DNA of 7,680 bases from Alphaproteobacteria bacterium (GTDB lineage: Bacteria; Pseudomonadota; Alphaproteobacteria; RF32; CAG-239). The DNA lies in contig JAFYWO010000069.1 in assembly GCA_017557925.1 (NCBI GenBank), positions 1 to 7,680 of the forward strand, written 5' to 3'. A program made the translations under genes and the position numbers. Positions 1 through 5,915 of this stretch are shown one piece after another. Positions within the stretch are counted from its first letter, which is position 1. Each line of letters opens with the position of its first letter. Below the pieces are notes generated by a model that saw nothing but the letters and a program-made list of their open reading frames with translations, did no database searches and was not told the DNA's origin.

Positions 1-29
1 AAAATAATAGCAAAAATTAATCCCCTCAT
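1..29 (-). CDS. Start of an exported protein (N-terminus only)
   Basis: Only the first nine codons lie in the window, reading M-R-G-L-I-F-A-I-I. A basic residue followed by a hydrophobic run is what the start of a signal peptide or membrane anchor looks like. The start is well supported: an AGGAG Shine-Dalgarno sequence at 38-42 sits 8 nt upstream of the ATG at 27-29. That ribosome site directly abuts the TAA stop of the preceding gene, so the two genes are almost certainly co-transcribed and may be translationally coupled. The function cannot be read from so few residues. It probably works in the envelope or periplasm, like its exported neighbour. The gene continues beyond the left edge. Confidence 0.6.
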
Positions 30-37
30 AACAAACA

Positions 38-42
38 CTCCT
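38..42 (-). promoter_or_regulatory. Ribosome binding site AGGAG of the left-edge gene
   Basis: On the minus strand the sequence reads TAAAGGAG: the stop codon of the 251-aa gene (43-45) runs straight into a strong Shine-Dalgarno motif, with 8 nt to the next ATG. This fixes the start of the partial gene and supports coupling of the two. Confidence 0.7.
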
Positions 43-798
43 TTAGTTGATATTGGTTAAAGTGTTTCCGGAAACACCCATATTGTCTACAATTTTACCA
101 ATAACCGTATCAATATCTTCTAATTCGTGGTTTTGCATAATCTCATTTTGTTTAGCTTCTTCGGTTGCTGAAATATTCTTGAACTTGCCGTAATATTCAG
201 GGTTTTTAGTGCTAACAAATTGGAATAAGTGAGAACAATCGTTTTGTTGGTCAATAGGATTAAAACCACTGCTATTATCAATACTTCTTGCAATATCACA
301 TGGGGTAACACTAAATTGAGCATCACTTAACATCAAATAGCATTTTTCGCTTTCAATATGTGAGCGAACGGATATTTGTTTGTTTGCACCAAAAGCATTA
401 ACTGTAACTTTGGTAGCAACAGGTTTTATACTAACTTCATCATTTAGCACATCTTTAAACTTATCCAATTCTTCTTTTGGCATAACAGCCTCAACATATC
501 TATCAAATTTGAAACGTTCATCAACAGGATCAGTCCAATTAAGATTTACCGTAAAAGATCTGAAATTTACAGATGTTCTGTTAAAAAGGGTAATTGCAAA
601 ATCGCAACCTGTAACAACTCCTTCTTCTGTGACCGGAGTAATATCATGCACCTTAAAAATAACTGCATCTTGACGTGTAGTTGCTTCTTCTTCAGCTTTA
701 TTTGCTTGTTTAGCCTTGCTTGGAGCTGCGAATGAAAAGCTTGGAAGAACTAATGCACCAAATAACAAAGATGCTAAAATAACTAAAGATTTCTTCAT
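43..798 (-). CDS. Exported protein of unknown function, 251 aa
   Basis: I do not recognise the family. Residues 1-24 form a clear Sec signal peptide: two lysines, a hydrophobic core, and a signal peptidase I site at S22-F23-A24 before A25. A short charged Ala/Lys/Glu linker (about 25-42) leads into a domain rich in alternating hydrophobic residues (about 44-165), which suggests a beta-sandwich but proves nothing. Four cysteines in the mature protein (65, 153, 167, 188) could form two disulfides in the periplasm. The C-terminal third is polar and probably helical (about 208-240). The start is supported by GAGG 7 nt upstream of the ATG. No lipobox, membrane helix after the signal peptide, or C-terminal barrel strand is visible, so a soluble periplasmic or secreted location is most likely. 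It heads an operon with the truncated exported gene at the left edge. Confidence 0.8.
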   Translation of the reverse strand: MKKSLVILASLLFGALVLPSFSFAAPSKAKQANKAEEEATTRQDAVIFKVHDITPVTEEGVVTGCDFAITLFNRTSVNFRSFTVNLNWTDPVDERFKFDRYVEAVMPKEELDKFKDVLNDEVSIKPVATKVTVNAFGANKQISVRSHIESEKCYLMLSDAQFSVTPCDIARSIDNSSGFNPIDQQNDCSHLFQFVSTKNPEYYGKFKNISATEEAKQNEIMQNHELEDIDTVIGKIVDNMGVSGNTLTNIN

Positions 799-833
799 TT
801 TAAAACCTCACAATTTCTGTTACCTAACAACAA

Positions 834-864
834 TATATAAAAAAGAATGTTTAATTTTTGTTAA
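834..864 (-). promoter_or_regulatory. Possible promoter of the exported-protein operon
   Basis: On the minus strand a TTAACA box (859-864) is followed after 19 nt by TATATA (834-839). The overlapping hexamer TTATAT (835-840) would give an 18-nt spacer. The position, about 36 nt upstream of the ATG, is sensible. In DNA this AT-rich, chance matches are common. Confidence 0.3.
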
Positions 865-881
865 TCTAATCATATTTATTT

Positions 882-913
882 AAAAAAAGCTACAAAAACT
901 ATTCTTTTTCAGC
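882..913 (-). terminator. Intrinsic terminator overlapping the end of the glycosylase gene
   Basis: On the minus strand, GCTGAAAAA (905-913) pairs with TTTTTGTAGC (889-898), with one bulged G at 893 and a 6-nt loop (899-904). Seven T residues (882-888) follow immediately. The first half of the stem lies inside the last codons, and the TAG stop (899-901) falls in the loop. The stem is AU-rich, but the hairpin followed by a T run is the classic form. It separates the glycosylase gene from the exported-protein operon downstream. Confidence 0.55.
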
Positions 914-1696
914 AATTTTACTTTTAAGACGTAACAAATCTATCCAAACTTTAGCTTTTTGATTTGAACTTCTCAATAAATAAGAAGGGTGAAAAGTCGC
1001 TAAAACGTGGATGTTTTTACCATTTTCAGTATTGTATTCAAACCATTTACCTCTAACTCTTGAAATAGATTCAGGATTGTCCATAACAGATTTAAACGCA
1101 ATTTTTCCAAGCAATAATATAAAATCAGGTTTAATAATCTCAATCTGTTTTTCTAAAAAAGGTAAACACAAAGAAAGTTCTTCGTCAGTTGGAGTTCTGT
1201 TTCCGGGCGGTCTCCACGGTAAAATGTTGGTAATATAACATTCTTCTCTTTTTATATTTATGGATTCTAACATTTTATCCAATAATTTTCCACATCTGCC
1301 GACAAAAGGTCTGCCTAGCTTATCCTCATCAGCTCCTGGAGCTTCTCCAATAAGCATAATCTTAGCGTTTTCGCACCCTTCGCCTAAAACTGTAGAAGCT
1401 GCCGTATTTTTTAATGTGCAACCGTCAAATTTAATCAATATCTCTTTTAATTCATCTAGAGTTGTAGCTTTTTCACATTCTTCTTTTGCATTTTTTAGCG
1501 CTATAGACACAAAGTTATTGTTTTTAATTCTCTGAGGTTCTGTAATATTTGGAGAAGGTTCTTTGTTGCCTGATTCGTTTTTTGTATTGTTTTCAGTAGA
1601 AAGGCACGGTAAATCGCCGCAAGTTTCAGAAACTCCGGCCATAATATACCAATCAAGCAATTCCTTTATGTTAATTTGTTTATTCATTATCATCAT
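899..1696 (-). CDS. Uracil-DNA glycosylase, family 4-like
   Basis: Predicted to cut uracil from DNA at the start of base-excision repair in the cytoplasm. Of 265 residues, the catalytic domain covers about 85-262. Visible motifs are GEAPGADED (117-125, the uracil-pocket and catalytic region), GRPFVGRCG (128-136), the PWRPPGNR stretch (160-167) and HPSYLLR (236-242, the DNA-binding loop). Family 4 enzymes normally carry four Fe-S cysteines. Here only C93 and C177 are kept, while the other two positions hold F90 and W161, a pattern I recall from alphaproteobacterial homologues. Residues 8-32 (KELLDWYIMAGV and following) resemble the N-terminal element of those homologues, and 33-60 is a low-complexity Asn/Ser/Glu linker. 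Three ATGs lie at codons 1, 2 and 4. No Shine-Dalgarno precedes the first, so the exact start is uncertain by up to three codons. Substrate range is inferred from family only. Confidence 0.88.
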   Translation of the reverse strand: MMIMNKQINIKELLDWYIMAGVSETCGDLPCLSTENNTKNESGNKEPSPNITEPQRIKNNNFVSIALKNAKEECEKATTLDELKEILIKFDGCTLKNTAASTVLGEGCENAKIMLIGEAPGADEDKLGRPFVGRCGKLLDKMLESINIKREECYITNILPWRPPGNRTPTDEELSLCLPFLEKQIEIIKPDFILLLGKIAFKSVMDNPESISRVRGKWFEYNTENGKNIHVLATFHPSYLLRSSNQKAKVWIDLLRLKSKIAEKE

Positions 1697-1704
1697 TTAT
1701 ACAT

Positions 1705-1710
1705 ATTATA
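1705..1710 (-). promoter_or_regulatory. Putative -10 box of the glycosylase gene
   Basis: On the minus strand a perfect TATAAT lies 8 nt upstream of the first ATG. It would start transcription at about 1698, within a few nucleotides of the start codon, and give a leaderless or near-leaderless mRNA. No convincing -35 element is seen; the best at 17 nt is TTACTT. Confidence 0.4.
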
Positions 1711-1760
1711 CTTTTTATTTCAATATAAAGTAATTATTTACACATATATAATAAACTTAG

Positions 1761-1788
1761 TTTAAAGTTAAGCAAAATTTGATATAAT
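1761..1788 (+). promoter_or_regulatory. Putative sigma-70 promoter of the TPR lipoprotein gene
   Basis: A TTTAAA box (1761-1766; four matches to TTGACA), a 16-nt spacer and a perfect TATAAT (1783-1788) predict transcription from about 1795, giving a leader of about 26 nt. The ribosome site TAGGAA (1804-1809) lies 11 nt before the ATG. The promoter shares the 124-nt divergent intergenic region with the glycosylase promoter. Confidence 0.5.
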
Positions 1789-1820
1789 AACTCAAAAAAT
1801 TGATAGGAATTTTATAACCC

Positions 1821-3608
1821 ATGTTAAAGGCAAGCTATATTATAACGTTACTAAGCGGAATAGGATTATTCAATTCGTGTACTGCAAACTTTATAAATGT
1901 AACAGATATAGAAAAACATTATAAAGTGATAGAAAGAAAAGATTCTATTTATGGCAATTATTTGGCAGGAAGAGTAGCACATCTTCGTCAAGACTATGAT
2001 AAAGCCGGTCTTTACTATGTAAAAAGTATAAAAAAAGGCTTAGTTAATCAAGATATTCTAGGTAAAACATATATAATTCTTGCATCAAAAGGAGAAATAA
2101 AAGAAGCCGTTAAATATGCAAATATTGCTCGTTTAAACGGAGATAAAAATAATTTTATTGATGTTATAAATGCGGTCTATGAATTTAAAACAGGAAATTA
2201 TAAGTTATCACGCAGTATTTTAAGCAAAATAAATGAAAAAACTTATGAAAACCTAGTAACCCCAATGTTTAATGCTTGGAGTTATGTGGGGGAAAATGAT
2301 TATGATAATGCAATGAAATCACTCTTGCCATTAAAAGATGAAGAAGAGATGGTAACCATTTACAATCTTCACTCAGGGTTGATTGCAGAATATTTTAATA
2401 AGTCAGATGTTGCAAAAGAGCACTATAAAACAATAATAAAAGACCGTTCGGAAGATATATCGTTTAGAGCTTTGCAAATAATAACAAATTATATGGTAAG
2501 ACATAATCAAAAAACAGAAGCAGAACAGTTAGTCAACAAATATTACGGAACAAACAATATAAAAGAGATGCTTTCAAGTCTGAATAAAAAAATAAAAGAA
2601 GGTATTTCTTCAAAATATCTTATTGTAGATAGTGCAGATAAAGGCGTTGCAGAAGTATTTTTAGAAATAGCATTGTTGTTTAAATCTGTTCCTGTAGGGT
2701 ATGACTATGCTCAAATGTATATGGCTATTTCAGAATATTTTAATCCTAATAATGATGTTCTTAAAATAGCAATGGCTGATCTTTTTGAAGAGCGTTTACA
2801 GTATACGGAAGCTAATAAATATTATGATACAGTAAAAAAAGACTCAGAAATGTATTATCCTTCACAAATAAAAAAATCAAACAATTTGATAGCAGAAGAA
2901 AAATATGATGAAGCTATTATAGTGTTAAAATCATTACTAAAAGAAAATCCGTCAAATTTCCAAGTTTTATTTAATTTAGGTGATGTTTTGCGTATAAGTA
3001 ATAATCAAGATGATGCCATAAAATATTACAATAAAGCAATAGATACTATATTTTATGAAAGCGAAAAATATTGGCCTGTATACTATGCGCTTGCCGTATC
3101 GTATGATAAAAATAATCAATGGCTTAAAGCAGAAGAAAGTTTAAATAAGGCGCTAACATTAAGTAACCGCCATCCGCAAGTTTTAAATTATTTGGGATAT
3201 AGTTGGCTCAAAAACAATATGAATATAGATAAGGCAGCTTTATTTATACTTGAAGCTTATGAAAAATCCCCAAACAATGGAGTAATAATGGATAGTCTCG
3301 GTTGGGTATATTTTAAAACAGGTGACTATAAAAATGCAATAATCTATCTAGAGAGAGCATCAGAATTAAATCCTCGTAATGCAATTATTAGCGAACATCT
3401 CGGAGATGCATATTGGTTAGGTGGTCGTAAAAACGAGGCAATTTTCTTATGGAAACAAGCTTTAATATTAAAAGAAGATAAGGAAGAAGTTAACCTTAAA
3501 AATATTCGTTATAAAATAAAAAACGGTCTGACAGAAACAAAGGTGCTTTCATTAAAAGACGAGAGTATAAAAGAAGCCTTAAGAGATGTAAACTACATAA
3601 CACAATAA
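1821..3608 (+). CDS. TPR-repeat lipoprotein, 595 aa
   Basis: An envelope-anchored scaffold made of tetratricopeptide repeats, which are helical pairs that bind partner proteins. The N-terminus is a lipoprotein-type signal: a hydrophobic stretch ending in L-F-N-S-C with C20 as the likely lipidated residue. F at -3 is less usual than Leu. Residues 45-108 (GNYLAGRVAHLRQDYDKAG and the next helix pair) hold degenerate repeats. A weaker helical middle (110-340) follows, then about six clear repeats between 347 and 552. The last three (453-552, with LNYLGYSW, DSLGWVYFKTGDY and EHLGDAYWLGGR) match the C-terminal signature of a conserved TPR protein common in alphaproteobacteria and also found in other proteobacteria. 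The partner is unknown; outer-membrane biogenesis or export is a guess from family and location. It stands alone on its strand, divergent from the glycosylase and convergent with glmM. Confidence 0.85.
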   Translation: MLKASYIITLLSGIGLFNSCTANFINVTDIEKHYKVIERKDSIYGNYLAGRVAHLRQDYDKAGLYYVKSIKKGLVNQDILGKTYIILASKGEIKEAVKYANIARLNGDKNNFIDVINAVYEFKTGNYKLSRSILSKINEKTYENLVTPMFNAWSYVGENDYDNAMKSLLPLKDEEEMVTIYNLHSGLIAEYFNKSDVAKEHYKTIIKDRSEDISFRALQIITNYMVRHNQKTEAEQLVNKYYGTNNIKEMLSSLNKKIKEGISSKYLIVDSADKGVAEVFLEIALLFKSVPVGYDYAQMYMAISEYFNPNNDVLKIAMADLFEERLQYTEANKYYDTVKKDSEMYYPSQIKKSNNLIAEEKYDEAIIVLKSLLKENPSNFQVLFNLGDVLRISNNQDDAIKYYNKAIDTIFYESEKYWPVYYALAVSYDKNNQWLKAEESLNKALTLSNRHPQVLNYLGYSWLKNNMNIDKAALFILEAYEKSPNNGVIMDSLGWVYFKTGDYKNAIIYLERASELNPRNAIISEHLGDAYWLGGRKNEAIFLWKQALILKEDKEEVNLKNIRYKIKNGLTETKVLSLKDESIKEALRDVNYITQ

Positions 3609-3619
3609 GTTTCATACAA

Positions 3620-3651
3620 CATAATCAGGTTAATATTATGCTGAACTTTTT
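3620..3651 (+). terminator. Weak candidate terminator after the TPR gene
   Basis: CATAAT (3620-3625) pairs with ATTATG (3635-3640) across a 9-nt loop. A short T run (3647-3651) follows after a 6-nt gap. The stem is short and AU-only apart from one C-G pair, and the T run is displaced, so this is a weak call. It lies in the 62-nt convergent gap between the TPR gene and glmM, where a terminator is expected. Confidence 0.25.
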
Positions 3652-3670
3652 AGAATAAAGAATTGTTTTT

Positions 3671-5023
3671 TTATTTTTGATATTTAGAAATCAAAGTTTT
3701 CAGGTCTTCTGCTACCTTCTTAACAACTACTGCATCTTTTCCTTCAATGCGTAGTTTTATAACGGGTTCTGTGCCTGATTTTCTTACAATAAGATTGCTA
3801 TCATCTCCAAGTAGTTTTTTTGACGCATCAATAGCTTGTTTTACATCATCATATTCAACACTTTGTCTCATAAACTCATTTGTAGAAAATCTGATATTTT
3901 TAATAATGCAAGGATAAGGATTGAATATAGGGAAAATTTCGCTTAATTTCTTTTTTTCTTCTATATAAGCCAAAGCAGAAATTAGACCGACAACGGCAGC
4001 GTCACCGCTTTTAGAAAATAAAGATAAAACAATGTGTCCGACAACTTCACCGCCTAATGTTGATTTTTTTTCTTTCATAAGGTCAATCACATATCTTTCC
4101 CCAACCTTGCTTTTGTAATAGGAAAAATCGTTTTTATTAAGATATTCTCCCAAACCTAAATTTGACCACTCAGTACTGATAACGGTGTTACCCAAAAGCA
4201 TATTGTGTTTCTTCATATAGTTAGCCAAAAAACAAAGTAGTTGGTCGCCATCAATAACATTACCTTTTTCATCAACCAAAATTATTCTATCACCGTCACC
4301 GTCAACAGCAATGCCAAAATGAGCTTTAGATTCTATAACTGTTTGAGATAAAACAGATGTATGTTGTGAACCGCACTCTTTGTTAATATTGTATCCGTCA
4401 GGATTATTATTTATAGCTATAACACCTGCGCCTAAATCTTTAAAAATTTGTGGTAAGATATAAAAATATGCTCCGTTTGCACAATCCAAAACAACCCTTA
4501 AACCCTGTAGTGATTTATAATTTGGTGCTATATCTCTGATTTTTGTAATATATTTTTCAATAACGGATTCGTCCCTTGTAATTTTACCAAGAGAAATACT
4601 TGTGTCTTCGTTTTTTTTATTTTTATTTTCTAAAAATTCTTCTACTTTAGCATAAAAAACATCATCAAATTTATCTCCTTCTTTGTTAATAAGTTTTATG
4701 CCATTATCATAATACGGGTTGTGGGACGCTGTAATCATAATTCCCATATCAACATCAAGGTCTTTTATTTGACTGGTAATCAATGGTGTAGGGACAACTC
4801 CTAAAGATATTACATCAACACCGTTTTTTGTAAATCCTGCACAAAGAGCACTTTCTATCATATCACCGGATATTCTTGTATCTTTACCGATTACAACTCT
4901 TTTTTTATCTGTTAATACCAAATCGCATAACACATCAGCAAGTTTGATTGCAAAATCAACATTCATAGGATAAGAGCCGGCTACACCTCTTACACCATCC
5001 GTTCCAAATAACTTATTAGTCAT
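3671..5023 (-). CDS. glmM: Phosphoglucosamine mutase (GlmM-type)
   Basis: Converts glucosamine-6-phosphate to glucosamine-1-phosphate in the cytoplasm, the step before UDP-GlcNAc that feeds peptidoglycan and lipid A. The 450-aa length is normal for GlmM. It opens with the GlmM-typical FGTDGVRG (6-13). GKDTRISG is at 46-53, the phosphoserine loop TASHNP at 98-103 has catalytic S100, the Mg2+ loop DGDGDR is at 241-246, and a C-terminal phosphate loop RKSGTEP is present. The ORF extends 7 codons further, to an ATG at 5042-5044, but that ATG lacks a ribosome site. The ATG at 5021-5023 has GGAG 9 nt upstream and gives the expected N-terminus. Oddities: the sugar-binding loop is GEVVGH (325-330) where GlmM normally has GE-N/Q-SGH, and SKSGDA (337-342) and TEWSNLG (284-290) also differ from the usual motifs. 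It could be a drifted GlmM or a related phosphohexomutase. Confidence 0.87.
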   Translation of the reverse strand: MTNKLFGTDGVRGVAGSYPMNVDFAIKLADVLCDLVLTDKKRVVIGKDTRISGDMIESALCAGFTKNGVDVISLGVVPTPLITSQIKDLDVDMGIMITASHNPYYDNGIKLINKEGDKFDDVFYAKVEEFLENKNKKNEDTSISLGKITRDESVIEKYITKIRDIAPNYKSLQGLRVVLDCANGAYFYILPQIFKDLGAGVIAINNNPDGYNINKECGSQHTSVLSQTVIESKAHFGIAVDGDGDRIILVDEKGNVIDGDQLLCFLANYMKKHNMLLGNTVISTEWSNLGLGEYLNKNDFSYYKSKVGERYVIDLMKEKKSTLGGEVVGHIVLSLFSKSGDAAVVGLISALAYIEEKKKLSEIFPIFNPYPCIIKNIRFSTNEFMRQSVEYDDVKQAIDASKKLLGDDSNLIVRKSGTEPVIKLRIEGKDAVVVKKVAEDLKTLISKYQK

Positions 5024-5032
5024 AAAAAAGAG

Positions 5033-5036
5033 CTCC
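5033..5036 (-). promoter_or_regulatory. Ribosome binding site that fixes the glmM start
   Basis: GGAG on the minus strand lies 9 nt upstream of the ATG at 5021-5023. It falls inside the 7-codon extension that the ATG at 5042-5044 would add, so the longer start is unlikely. The barrel gene upstream has the same GGAGCT motif at the same 9-nt spacing. Confidence 0.65.
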
Positions 5037-5064
5037 AATTTCATTATTATTTTATCTAATCTCT

Positions 5065-5093
5065 AAAGTAGAATCATAATAACGATATTGCAA
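5065..5093 (-). promoter_or_regulatory. Possible promoter for glmM
   Basis: On the minus strand TTGCAA (5088-5093) is followed after 17 nt by TACTTT (5065-5070), in the 101-nt gap between the barrel gene and glmM. Each box has only partial consensus match. No clear terminator follows the barrel gene, so glmM may also be reached by read-through. Confidence 0.3.
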
Positions 5094-5124
5094 GCTCTAT
5101 ATAATCAAATTTTATGGTTTTTTA

Positions 5125-5742
5125 TTACAAAACGTAGCGAGCACCCATATAAATTTCGTGAGCATCAACTTCTGTTTTTCCGTTAAGGGTATCTAAACCA
5201 TCACCCATATCATAATAACGATAACCGATATCCATATTTAATCTGTTGGTGATTTTAGCAGAAATACCTGCACCTACAGACCAAGTAAAATCATTGTTCT
5301 TTGCACTATAACCAACACCATAAATATTGTTACGAATACTTAGCTTGTTTTTAGTATAACCAATTCCGGCATTAACAAAAGGAGTAAACCATGTGTAAGG
5401 TAAAAAGTCATAGTAAACAACGAACATATATGATTTAGATTTAAAGCTTACATCAGAGATGCCTTGTGCAATAGTTTTATCATTTTTCTTTCTCCAAATG
5501 TACTCTAATTCTGCTCTCCAGTGCTCGTGACGATAACCGACAGCCCCACTGGCAATAAGTCTGCTTTTATTGATTACATTATCATTGCTGTATCCGTCAA
5601 CACCACTTTTATCGTTTTCTGATTCAATTTTTGCTTGCCCTAAACGTCCTGCAATATAAAAGCCGTCGCATTCGGCATAAGAATTGATTGCAATAGAGGT
5701 GCAAAAAATTGTTAAAAATAAGAAAAATATTTTTTTTGTCAT
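5125..5742 (-). CDS. Small outer-membrane beta-barrel protein (opacity/OmpA-like porin type)
   Basis: 205 aa with a Sec signal peptide (about 1-23, ending N-S-Y-A before E24) and a mature part that looks like an eight-stranded outer-membrane barrel. Alternating aromatic and small residues recur in segments such as GFYIAGRLG, SYMFVVYYDF, FTPFVNAGIGYT, FTWSVGAGISAKIT and LNMDIGYRYY. The C-terminus (IYMGARYVL) is strand-like with alternating aromatics, as recognised by the Bam machinery, though it ends in Leu rather than the commoner Phe. Length and pattern fit the outer-membrane beta-barrel families related to opacity proteins, OmpX and the OmpA barrel. Such proteins act in adhesion, surface structure or membrane stability; which applies here cannot be told. 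GGAG 9 nt upstream supports the ATG. It is divergent from rnpB and 101 nt upstream of glmM on the same strand. Confidence 0.78.
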   Translation of the reverse strand: MTKKIFFLFLTIFCTSIAINSYAECDGFYIAGRLGQAKIESENDKSGVDGYSNDNVINKSRLIASGAVGYRHEHWRAELEYIWRKKNDKTIAQGISDVSFKSKSYMFVVYYDFLPYTWFTPFVNAGIGYTKNKLSIRNNIYGVGYSAKNNDFTWSVGAGISAKITNRLNMDIGYRYYDMGDGLDTLNGKTEVDAHEIYMGARYVL

Positions 5743-5915
5743 TTAATAAAGCTCCAAATTTAAACGTTTTTAATTGATTTTTAGACAAAATATCACAAAT
5801 TTCCATAAAATCAAGTAAAAAATGACGAATATTTAAAAAATATGTAACCGATAAATTATGCATTAAAAAACTTAAAAATATTGATTTTTATCTAAAGTAT
5901 GCTAAATCAAAAACA
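5743..5915. other. Divergent regulatory gap between the barrel gene and rnpB
   Basis: A very AT-rich 173-nt region with no supportable gene. It must hold promoters facing both ways. Leftward, TTGATT (5809-5814) with GATATT (5789-5794) is the best pair seen, but its 14-nt spacer is too short to trust. The barrel gene's ribosome site GGAG is at 5752-5755. Confidence 0.5.
5881..5908 (+). promoter_or_regulatory. Possible rnpB promoter
   Basis: TTGATT (5881-5886), a 16-nt spacer and TAAATC (5903-5908) would start transcription near 5914-5916, exactly where the P1 helix of RNase P RNA begins. TATGCT (5898-5903) is an alternative -10. The -10 matches are weak; the agreement with the RNA 5' end is the main support. 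Confidence 0.4.

Noticed and set aside
1011..1535. Plus-strand open frames opposite the uracil glycosylase gene.
   Set aside because: Antisense shadows of a conserved enzyme gene, with no protein-like motifs.
1741..1790. AT-rich divergent region considered as a replication origin or mobile-element end.
   Set aside because: No iterated boxes, DnaA-like sites, terminal inverted repeats or target duplication; ordinary promoters explain it.
5024..5044. Upstream in-frame ATG that would lengthen GlmM by seven residues.
   Set aside because: It lacks a ribosome site and covers the GGAG that serves the downstream ATG; family N-termini start just before FGTDG.
5624..5863. 79-aa minus-strand open frame overlapping the barrel gene start.
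   Set aside because: It overlaps the well-supported signal peptide coding region in another frame, and its product is low-complexity.
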